Of a stretch of DNA of 64,000 nt, positions 8,161 through 15,408 are shown piece by piece. Position 1 is the first letter of the stretch, and the number at the start of each line of letters is the position of its first letter. The DNA lies in assembly GCA_963715025.1 (NCBI GenBank), contig CAVQQQ010000002.1, positions 496,001-560,000 on the forward strand, in the 5' to 3' direction. The translations under genes were made by a program, and so were the position numbers. Under the pieces are notes generated by a model that saw only the letters and a list, made by a program, of their open reading frames with translations, made no database searches and had not been told where the DNA came from. The stretch comes from DASSJT01 sp963715025 (GTDB lineage Bacteria > Actinomycetota > Actinomycetes > Actinomycetales > Dermatophilaceae).

Positions 8161-8382
8161 GTGTGGCGCTATGACCTGAAGGACTGGCACCCGGACACCG
8201 GACTCACCCATGAGCAGTGGTGGGCCGATGTGCTCGCGGAAGGATGGGAGCCCGAATCCCCGGACTTGGCGGAGGGCTCGGTGTTCGAGATCAACGGGCG
8301 ACACCCTTGCGCCGCATCGCGTGGGAGGTCTTCATCCAGCCGCGTTTTCGATCTCTTGGCCCTTGGCCACTGCTTCGCCTAG
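8161..8382 (+). pseudogene. small hypothetical gene, apparently frameshifted near 8297
   Basis: GTG 8161 sits five bases after a TACCGT -10 box (8150-8155). The first 46 residues look like a real small protein (WRYDLKDWHPDTGLTHEQWW, then an acidic stretch and GSVFEING). After that the frame becomes Ser/Arg-rich nonsense, while the next frame continues sensibly as PLRRIAWEVFIQPRF. Restoring one G in the GGG run at about 8296-8298 joins them. The restored frame runs into the 3' end of the convergent lipoprotein gene. Function unknown. Confidence 0.45.
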
Positions 8383-8889
8383 GAGATTGCTGCCATCCCC
8401 GGTGGCGTTGGTTCCGCAGTTGAGTTTCTGTTCTACCGTCTTGCTGGCGCTGTAGAGGTTGCGGGCGGCCACCTCATAGCATGCGGCTCCCTTGTTGTAC
8501 TGCTGGCACGCTTTCGCGACGAGTACACGCACCGGCTGGAGTCGGTCACTTGGGGCACCGAGTCGAGCCAGCTCCCGGCTACAGCTGCGCATCGTCGTTT
8601 CCCACTCGCGCAGCTTACTTGGTGTGATCGTGACGGAGCCTCCGGCCATGAGCACCTTGTCGATGTTGTTGTGCAGCTTGGTGATCGCATGCAGCCAGGC
8701 GAGTTCCTCGGCGGTCAGCGGTCCCGGCGCGCTGGCGGTCGGTGCCGCCGCGGTCGACGACGGTGTCGTGATGCTGGGGCTGGGCGTCGCCACCGTCTTG
8801 GCCGCCTGGCCGCTGCACCCGGACGCAAGCAGAGCCAGCGCGACCGCCAGGAGCAGTCGAGCGGGTCGACGAACGCTGTTGTCTTGCAT
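8332..8889 (-). CDS. hypothetical lipoprotein (185 aa)
   Basis: A signal sequence with basic N-terminus (RRPAR), a hydrophobic core and lipobox LLASGC is followed by a Thr/Ser/Pro/Ala linker of about 35 residues and a helical domain with four cysteines (RSC, KAC, AACYE, LNCGT), which could make two disulfides outside the cell. ATG at 8889. No enzymatic motif is visible and I know no family for it. The gene lies inside the repeat-bounded segment. Confidence 0.7.
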   Translation of the reverse strand: MQDNSVRRPARLLLAVALALLASGCSGQAAKTVATPSPSITTPSSTAAAPTASAPGPLTAEELAWLHAITKLHNNIDKVLMAGGSVTITPSKLREWETTMRSCSRELARLGAPSDRLQPVRVLVAKACQQYNKGAACYEVAARNLYSASKTVEQKLNCGTNATGDGSNLLGEAVAKGQEIENAAG

Positions 8890-9391
8890 CGTGAGGCCCC
8901 CTTTCGGCGATGCATCGCGACAAGGGGTCGCGGTGCGACACGATCTGATGTGCCGTGATCGCCGGGCAGGGCTGTCGGCCGATCATCGCCAAGAGTCAGA
9001 GCGGTGATTCAAGACCGACATCTATGGATCGCTCCTCCTGCGTTTGATCGCCATTGCGCGGGTTGTGACGGTCGTCGGCGGTTATCCGGTACGTGGAACC
9101 GTTGTTTCGCTTGGTCTTTCAGACTCTCCCCGCACGCCACCGTCGTTTGCAAGGGCCGAAGGTCCTGGCGCCACCTGAGTGCAGCGCGTGTACCGGAATT
9201 GTCGCTGCCGCGTGCAGGAGAAGGTCCGCAAGCGACAGATGCGGGTGCGCAGTAAGGGAGTGGCTCGCTGCGCCCGCCTGGCCTGCTCGGCAGGCACTTT
9301 GTCGGGAGACCTTCGACTCTGCCTGGCCCGGGTGGTGGTTGGGACGGTCGAAGCGCTGCCGCGGGGGGCTGCGATCCCATGGGAGGGTGGA
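8890..9391. other. ~500 bp without a recognisable gene
   Basis: Upstream region of the lipoprotein gene and beyond. Short open frames exist on both strands, but none has plausible composition together with a ribosome binding site. No RNA gene or repeat was recognised. It may contain the lipoprotein promoter near 8890-8960. Confidence 0.4.
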
Positions 9392-9703
9392 GTGAAGCCT
9401 CAGGACTATTCTGCCCGTTCGCGCTTCCGACCTCCGGCCGGCTGGTATCGGCGCCTGAACTGGCTTGGTGTGCTGCTGACCTCGGTGGGGCTGGCCCCTC
9501 GGGACGCGGTGACACTGCAGGTGCGGGGTCGCAATGGCATGACCGAGCGTTACCGGGCCTACCCGCGAGGCCGAGAGCCTGTGGGAGGGGCCCCCCAGTG
9601 GAGGAGCGCGGGGCCTCTTCGTGTGCGCAGGTGTGTCATCGCGGGAGAAAGGAGGGAACCTCCCTGGACACCTTGGCTCCCGGCCGCCGCGGCGACCCGG
9701 TGA
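9392..9703 (+). pseudogene. N-terminal fragment of a deazaflavin-dependent nitroreductase-like protein
   Basis: GTG 9392 follows GGGAGGG (9381-9387) and encodes about 60 residues resembling the start of the F420-dependent nitroreductase/quinone reductase family: PPAGWYRRLNWLGVLL, then LAPRDAVTLQVRGR, where the family has a VRGRRSG turn. After about 9580 the frame becomes Arg/Gly/Pro-rich and unrelated, so the C-terminal part is missing. The family assignment rests on pattern only. Confidence 0.35.
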
Positions 9704-10194
9704 CCTTCACGCACGGCTTGCCCCCGTCTGAACCAATGCCAGCCCGGTCGCGGTGTCAGGTGTTGAGCTCGGCCGACGGGTTCGATCCCAACCGTGGACG
9801 TGCGATCGGCTGGCTCTACGGCGTGGGTGGCTACGTGGCCAGCTCGATGCGCAGGCATCGTTCGCGGTCTTCACACGCCGAGCAGCACGTGTCTGGTCGG
9901 GCTCTTCTCGACCCCGATGACTACGCGCGGGTCGAGGAAGGCATTGATGCCGCTGCGCGACTCCGCCAGACCTTCCTCGCGATGGACGCTCTGCCCGAAC
10001 AGGACCGCAAGATCCTCGAACTGGTCGCGGTCGACGAGTTGACCACCGGGCAGGCCGCGCATGCGCTCGGCATCAGTCCCGTTGCGGCCCGGGTTCGGGT
10101 GAGTCGCGCGCGTAACCGACTGCGTGCGTCGCTCTCCGAGACGAAGCGCTCCGATACCCAACATCGGTACACCACTCAGGAGGGATCAGCGTGA
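9700..10194 (+). pseudogene. ECF sigma factor lacking the N-terminal half of region 2
   Basis: From base 9781 the translation matches the later part of sigma region 2 (FDPNRGRAIGWLYGVGGYV, then SSMRRHRSR) followed by region 4 (LPEQDRKILELVAVDELTTG, then AAHALGISPVAARVRVSRAR with a helix-turn-helix). The residues before it are unrelated low-complexity sequence, so regions 2.1-2.2, needed for core RNA polymerase binding, are missing. A GTG at 9700 is the nearest in-frame start and looks arbitrary. The 3' end overlaps the next gene (GTGA), preserving the original operon. It is probably inactive, unless a short form keeps some function. Confidence 0.6.
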
Positions 10195-10967
10195 CCCCAG
10201 ACATCGGCGTCACAAGAGGATTCGAGGCTCGCCTGCTGGCGGCACTGACCGAGGTCGACGCCGCGCGAACGGTGACGCCTTCGCGCGCGCACACTGTGGA
10301 GTCCCGACCCGTCCGCCGCGCGGGACGGCGTCGCCTGATGATCGGTGGCTCGATCACCGCTCTCGCGCTCGGCACGACTGCTGTCGCGACCGCGGCAGGC
10401 GTCTTCGACTCCGCCACGCCTCAGGTGAAGCAGATCTTCAACGGCATGGGCGGCTCGGTCGATGCTCAGAGCGCGGTCCGGATCGGTGTGATCGACGATC
10501 ACGTCGCCTACGCCGCGCCAACCGACGGCGGCGGATTCTGTTTCTACTTCGACCACAACCCGCGCAGCGGCCCGACCGGCGGTTCCTGCGTGCATCGCGA
10601 GGCCGCGCCCGACGAGGCCGTGTTCACCGTGCTGCCAGGCACCGACGGCGGCTTGCTGTTCGGTCGCGTGGGCACCGACCGGGCCCAATGGATCCACATC
10701 ATGTTCCCGCGTAGCCGCGAATCCGCGGACGTGACTGTCGTGGACAGTGGGTTCTTCGCGCTGCGGATCCCGGACACGTCCATGAGCTCGCTCATGGCGA
10801 CGTTTCCTCCGGGACCGAAGGATCCGCCGGTCAAGGGCGGTGGGCCGATCGTGAGCTTCCAGCTGGACCGGGTACCGGAGATCTCGGTTGCCGGCATCGA
10901 CGAGAACGGCAACAGCGTGGCACACGGTGTTGCGGTCGAGACTCCCGAACCCAGCTCCGACGGCTAG
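10191..10967 (+). CDS. membrane-anchored sigma-factor partner (anti-sigma-like, CU044_5270-type)
   Basis: 258 residues: a cytoplasmic N-terminal part of about 50 residues starting with FEARLLAALTEVDAAR, one transmembrane helix (RLMIGGSITALALGTTAVAT region), and an extracytoplasmic domain of about 180 residues with two cysteines. GTG 10191 overlaps the sigma gene stop by four bases. In actinobacteria such proteins are encoded directly downstream of SigE/ECF-like sigma factors and are candidate regulators of them. No zinc-binding HxxxCxxC anti-sigma motif is seen. Because its sigma partner is truncated, this gene may now be orphaned. Confidence 0.65.
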   Translation: MTPDIGVTRGFEARLLAALTEVDAARTVTPSRAHTVESRPVRRAGRRRLMIGGSITALALGTTAVATAAGVFDSATPQVKQIFNGMGGSVDAQSAVRIGVIDDHVAYAAPTDGGGFCFYFDHNPRSGPTGGSCVHREAAPDEAVFTVLPGTDGGLLFGRVGTDRAQWIHIMFPRSRESADVTVVDSGFFALRIPDTSMSSLMATFPPGPKDPPVKGGGPIVSFQLDRVPEISVAGIDENGNSVAHGVAVETPEPSSDG

Positions 10968-11487
10968 CGGAGCTTGGCCAGGGCGGAGGCACCGGGCCAG
11001 GTCCGAACATCGGCGCAGGGCATGCCGCAGAACCGGACGCCCACGCAGCGAGCAGGGCGGGCCCTCGCAGGTCTTGTTCGGCATCGACAGCCGCCAGCTG
11101 TCCTCGCGGAGGGCGGCGAGCCAGGACTCACACCACGAATCGTGGCAGACCGCGCCGACCTACCCGGCCATGAGGCCGTGGCGGCCGGCAACCCGAACCT
11201 CCTGGGCCCCCTCGTCGCTCTCGCCTGGCCACAGCCCTGGGAAGGGATACCGGGGCTCCAAATGGTGCGGGGCGCTGGTCGGGTCTCCGCGCCCCCCACA
11301 GGGACGCTCTCCAGCCATCGCTCCCGGCCGCAGGCGAATCCGAGCGCGGCGGGTTGATGTTGACGCCGGGGCCATCTACGCCTCCACGCCGCCGACCGGC
11401 TGGATCAGCGCCAGCCCGATCGTCACGTCTGCTTGGACCATGTCTCGGTCGACCAGCTTCTCGAAGGTTGCCCCAGCCCACGCCGTC
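10968..11487. other. ~520 bp of apparently decayed sequence
   Basis: No gene with convincing composition. On the minus strand a short tail at about 11370-11470 reads FEKLVDRDMVQADVTIGLAL before a stop and looks like the C-terminus of a lost protein, but it has no start. I see no RNA gene. The right direct repeat follows at 11488. Confidence 0.4.
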
Positions 11488-11575
11488 GGCCCTGAACTCC
11501 GCGTACGCAGATCAGGGGCTTTCGTCATTTGCAGCACACGCGATCTGTGTGCGACAGAAAAGCAGCGCGGCCGGC
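11488..11575 (+). repeat. right copy of the ~87-bp imperfect direct repeat
   Basis: Counterpart of 6177-6263 in the same orientation. The identical block ACGCAGATCAGGGGC is at 11505-11519, and the 22-base block with one difference is at 11540-11561. Here there is no tRNA upstream. The two copies bracket 5.2 kb of accessory DNA. Confidence 0.6.
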
Positions 11576-11588
11576 GCTCGAAATCGAC

Positions 11589-12128
11589 TCAGTCGACGCC
11601 GTTGAGGAGGTTCTGCGTGAGCAGGGCTGCCGCCACCGCCAGCACGGTCACGCCAAGCGCCCAACGCGTCACCCGCCGGCGGTTGCTGGTGCCCCGGTAC
11701 GCTCCCAGCACGGCACCGGCCGCGGCGAACTGGGTGACCTGAACGACCACTGCCGCAGCCACGAAGCCCCCGGTGATATCCACCACGGTCCACAGCGCGA
11801 TGACCCCCAGCGCCGCTGTCACGGCGCCGGCAATCGCCCCGAGCGTTAGACCTCGCCCAGTCCCCCGCCGGTCCGTGCTGTCCAGCAGCCAAGCCAGTCC
11901 GACAACGCCCATCAGCAAGGCGAGGTAAGCGACTGGAATGCGCCGGAACAGCGTCGCGTCGTCCAGCAGGCTGGGCTCGCGGGCCTGGTCGAACAGCGGG
12001 GAGAACAATCCGGCGTTGAACATCAGGTCGACCCCGACCGCCACCAGCCACGCGGTTGCCACTGTCCCGGCGGCGAGGACCCGCGGCTGCGGCACATCCG
12101 TGGACCGCGTCCGGTCGTCCGTCTCCAT
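11589..12128 (-). CDS. four-helix membrane protein of unknown function
   Basis: 179 residues from the ATG at 12126-12128 (AGGCGGGACG upstream). A short charged N-terminus is followed by four hydrophobic segments separated by charged loops (FDQAREPSLLDDATLFRR between helices 1 and 2; LDSTDRRGTGRG between 2 and 3). The frame stays open to 12479, but that extension is low-complexity and lacks hydrophobic character, so the internal ATG is preferred. Located just outside the right direct repeat. No family recognised. Confidence 0.6.
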   Translation of the reverse strand: METDDRTRSTDVPQPRVLAAGTVATAWLVAVGVDLMFNAGLFSPLFDQAREPSLLDDATLFRRIPVAYLALLMGVVGLAWLLDSTDRRGTGRGLTLGAIAGAVTAALGVIALWTVVDITGGFVAAAVVVQVTQFAAAGAVLGAYRGTSNRRRVTRWALGVTVLAVAAALLTQNLLNGVD

Positions 12129-12477
12129 CGTCCCGCCTAGTTTGTGGCTGACTGCCGTGTGTTGCTGAGTGACCGTGCCCAATGAATCGCAACGGCCTCG
12201 ATGCGTCAACGCTTCAAGACTGGACCGACCAGTGATACGCCAGCCGCTCCTGTAGCCGCTGATCGGCCGCAGCATGATCGTTGCGCAGGGCGCGCAGCGC
12301 GGCTCCTTCGCTGGGCCTCCATGCGCCACGAGCGTCGAGCCGGCAGTTCCCGGGGCACCTGCTCCCACCGTTCTCGACGTTAGCGGCGACGTGGGCGCTT
12401 CTCCGGCCGTCCCGCCCAGCGCACTGCGTGCCGCCCCCGAGGTAGTCAGGAGGAAGAGGTACCTGAAGGAGGTCAGC
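12129..12477. other. 349-bp intergenic region
   Basis: It should contain the promoter of the minus-strand membrane gene and the leader of the broken plus-strand gene at 12478, whose strong AAGGAGG site lies near 12465-12472. I see no other structured element or gene here. Confidence 0.35.
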
Positions 12478-12790
12478 ATGGACGCTTCCTTGGAAAGGTC
12501 GGCATTGGCCCGCCTTCCTCATTCTCGCCGTGCTCTTCCTCGGACCGGCAACCACACGCTGTGCGGCATCGCGGTGCGGTTAGCGGCCCCGACCATCGCG
12601 CTGGGCGTCCCCGGTGCCATGCCCAGGACGACGGGCACAGTCGACCACCAGGACCTGGCCGTCCTCGGCGGCCTCAACGTCGGCGTGGTCGCCCTGTTCT
12701 TTCCCGCACTCCGGGTGTTCAGCCAGGGCAGGGCGGCCAGCCTGTTCCTGACATATCCAGGTAGCGGCCAAGCCCGAAGCGCCAGCAGGT
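12478..12790 (+). pseudogene. broken small membrane protein
   Basis: ATG 12478 has a near-perfect Shine-Dalgarno (GAAGGAGGTCAGC). The encoded frame is not hydrophobic at first, but a one-base shift after the AAA at about 12494-12496 gives WPAFLILAVLFLGPATT, and a second shift leads into GIAVRLAAPTIALGVPGAMP and LAVLGGLNVGVVALFFPAL. Joined, these make a small membrane protein with two or three helices. Two indels suggest decay or sequencing error. Family unknown. Confidence 0.4.
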
Positions 12791-12919
12791 GCTGGTGGCG
12801 ACGGCTACCCCTATTGAACCGGCGGCCCACGGCTCGCGGCAGCCATCAGGCGCCCGTGTTGCTACCCGATCGTGCCGGGCGGAGGCGAGTTGGGTCGAGG
12901 GCCTGTGCGGGTGCAGCCC

Positions 12920-14452
12920 CTAGCGCGGGGCCCATTTCTGGGGCTTTTCCCAGCGCAGCGTCGCCCATTCCGCGTTGAACGCCCTTTCGGCCCGGTCGGC
13001 GCGCCACTGCTCGAGGGCGTGCAGGCGACCGAAGGTGAACCCATTCTCGCCGCTGAGGTGCGCCTGCACCCCGTACTCGCGCAGTTTCTGGCGAGCCACC
13101 ACGGCGTCCTGGTGCAGTCCAAGCTCTTCCTGGACTCTCTTTGCAGAGGCCGCCAGGGTTTTCGCCTGCTTGCCGAACACGGGGACTGCCGACTCGGCCG
13201 CGTATCGCAGCCGCTTGGCCTTCTTGCGGACCTCATGGAGGGCCAGGTCGCGCTGCTGCGCGTCCCCGGCCCGCTCGACTTCGTTGAGTGCGCGGCGCAG
13301 TCGCTTCGCATCACGCCGCATTAGCCGGGGAATCACGGTCATGGCGGAGGCACCGGCCGCGGGCACCAGGGGTGCGGACCGTACGAAGGCGTCGAGAGCG
13401 TCCAAAAGACGGAAATATCTCTCGCTGTCCAGCGCGATCAGGGCATCCTTCCGCCCGACTCGGTAGGCATTGCCCAGCTCGTGGTCGATGCGCTCGGCCA
13501 CAGCACCAAGGACCAGTTCAGGCGGCTCGGAGGACACAAGGCCCAGCAGGTGCTCCCGTAGCACCTGCGCGTCCCTGGCCTCGCTGAGCGACTGCCCCAG
13601 CCAGCGCAGTTCCTCACGCAGCGGATCGGAGAAGCCTGGCTCGATGAGCGGCCGGTAGGTGGTCAGCGCCGACCGCAGGCGCCGGGCGGCGATGCGCAGC
13701 TTGTGGACCGCATCGGGCCGGTCGGCTCGCACCCCAGCGTCCTGTTGATGCATCTGGCGGGTGTGCTCGGCCAGGTGGGCCACCAGCAGTTGGCCGGCGC
13801 TGCCCTTGGCGAGTCTCTTGCGAGAGGGCCGACGCGGCGCCTTCGGCACTCTGTCGGCGAGAGTGCGCGCCAACTTGGATGATGCGGATGCCGGTGCGGC
13901 TCCAGCAGCAAGGAGTTGCGCCTCGACCGCGTCGAGCAGCGGGCCCGTGCCATCGACCAACTCCACGTCCCACTCCCGCCAGTCATGCGCTTCGTCGGAA
14001 CCTTGGACGGGCTCGGCGTGGACGTCGTCGTCGCAGAGATGGGCGACGACCGCAGAGTCGTCCCCGATCAGCGCGTATTCCATGCGATGCGTCACGACCC
14101 GGGCCACCGGCACGAGGGGCCGGTTACGCACGACCGCCCGCACCGGAGAGAGCAGCCGGGCGGGCACCCTCTTGACCGCCCTCCCGAGCGGCGCGCGTAG
14201 CTCGGCGCGTGAGTCCTTGCCATCGGGAAGCCTCAGGTGCCAGCCTTCGTTGGCGCCGCCCGTCCGACGACGGAGTGTGATACCCCGGTGGGCCAGGTCG
14301 AGCTCGGAGGTGTCGAAGTAGACCGCTTCGAACTCGTGCTCGACAGGCTGGCGAACCGAGGCCACGCCGTCAGCCTCCGTCAAGCTGGGGAGGATCGTGG
14401 CCCGGTCGACGTCGTACCTCCGCTCGAACTCGACCTGCCGCGAAGTGCTCAT
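12920..14452 (-). CDS. CYTH-CHAD domain protein (polyphosphate-associated)
   Basis: 510 residues. The N-terminal ~200 residues are a CYTH domain (triphosphate tunnel fold): the entry motif is E8-x-E10-x-R12 instead of ExExK, followed by VYFDTSELDLAHRGITLRRR and basic or acidic strands. From about 215 the CHAD domain begins, a helical domain with conserved histidines and basic residues (AVHKLRIAARRLRSAL; ALHEVRKKAKRLRYAAE). CHAD binds polyphosphate, and CYTH members act on triphosphates or inorganic polyphosphate ends, so the protein probably acts on or at polyphosphate granules. ATG 14452 is preferred; an ATG five codons upstream is also possible. A PPK2 gene lies about 4 kb away, supporting a polyphosphate theme. 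Confidence 0.85.
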   Translation of the reverse strand: MSTSRQVEFERRYDVDRATILPSLTEADGVASVRQPVEHEFEAVYFDTSELDLAHRGITLRRRTGGANEGWHLRLPDGKDSRAELRAPLGRAVKRVPARLLSPVRAVVRNRPLVPVARVVTHRMEYALIGDDSAVVAHLCDDDVHAEPVQGSDEAHDWREWDVELVDGTGPLLDAVEAQLLAAGAAPASASSKLARTLADRVPKAPRRPSRKRLAKGSAGQLLVAHLAEHTRQMHQQDAGVRADRPDAVHKLRIAARRLRSALTTYRPLIEPGFSDPLREELRWLGQSLSEARDAQVLREHLLGLVSSEPPELVLGAVAERIDHELGNAYRVGRKDALIALDSERYFRLLDALDAFVRSAPLVPAAGASAMTVIPRLMRRDAKRLRRALNEVERAGDAQQRDLALHEVRKKAKRLRYAAESAVPVFGKQAKTLAASAKRVQEELGLHQDAVVARQKLREYGVQAHLSGENGFTFGRLHALEQWRADRAERAFNAEWATLRWEKPQKWAPR

Positions 14453-14671
14453 GGCCCATGATCTCATCTGGATCGGGGGCGGAGTCGGACGCTGTGGTCC
14501 ACGGGGGGCGGTCCGGGCTCGGCGGCATACCGGAATGGCAGCCGGCCCGGTGCCGTGTCGGCTCGGGGCTGGCCTGGGGACTTCCCGCCCATTCACATCC
14601 GCGGTTGGCCGGTCCGCGGGATACTGCGCTTGTGAGCGGGCACCACCCGGGGCCGGTCAGCGGGGCGCGCA

Positions 14672-14925
14672 GTGAGCCTGCCGCGTGGCGACAGGGCGCC
14701 GCCGCCCAGGACGCTGGTTGACATCTTCAGGGAGACTGCCCGCGACTGCGCCGAGCACCCGGCCCTGGACAACGGGGTCGACGTGCTGACGTACGCCCGT
14801 GTGCCGGGGGCGATCCGAGACCCGCCGAGCCGGTCGATCCCCAGCCGGGTACGACGCGTGGATCATCTTCACCTCTGGCTCCGCCGGCGTCCCCGCCCGT
14901 CGGACCGATCACGCCCGATCAGCCC
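14672..14925 (+). pseudogene. remnant of an NRPS-like adenylation domain (Pls/PosA type)
   Basis: The GTG at 14672 starts a protein beginning like the adenylation domain of Pls-type synthetases (PPRTLVDIFRETARDCAEHP, then ALDNGVDVLTYA). After about 14800 the frame is lost. In another frame the AMP-binding core motif YDAWIIFTSGSAGVP appears at about 14848-14893, immediately followed by unrelated sequence. The part between the two, normally over 100 residues, is mostly deleted. This is a relic of a gene that in relatives exceeds 1,200 residues. Confidence 0.55.
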
Positions 14926-15408
14926 ACGGCCCGCACGGCACCAGCGCCGCCCGGAGTCATACGACCCGTGGGACGTCATCGGCCGAAGGCTCTTCACGCG
15001 GCTGAGGCTGATGCCATAACGCTCGGCCATCGTTCTGTTCGTCGCTGCCGAACGACTGATTTCCTACTGACTCGTGGATAGTCTGCTCATCGAGGCGGTC
15101 GACCAGCCGCCAGGGTCACGAAGCCGTCGAGATGATGCAGTCTTGTGGCCGATGACCCTGGTCCCGTCGATCACTTCCGCGGCCAGGGCAGCCACCTCCA
15201 GGGGTTGAGGGTTCGAGAAGCGTGCCCCTCAGGCCCACCGAAGGTCTCATAGTCGAACCCCCGGTCCTGCAAGATAGGGCGGGGTCTCGTTGAACCCTTC
15301 CATGTGGCCGTCGTTGGTCGATCGAGGACACGGCGGCGCTGGTGCGAGGCAACGCAGGTACTACCGTCAGAACGGCGGCTGATGGATCGAGGTGGAGGGA
15401 GACAACCC
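14926..15408. other. ~480 bp of relic sequence and ATPase leader
   Basis: No complete gene. On the minus strand around 14990-15060 a short stretch reads MAERYGISLSRVKSL, resembling a recombinase or transposase helix-turn-helix tail, but it is too short to assign. The last ~50 bases contain the leader of the ATPase gene with GGTGGAGGGAG at 15391-15401. Confidence 0.3.

Noticed and set aside
6165..11487. Integrase or excisionase inside the repeat-bounded segment
   Set aside because: No tyrosine or serine recombinase motif on either strand; the 84-residue protein at 6320 is too vague to call an excisionase.
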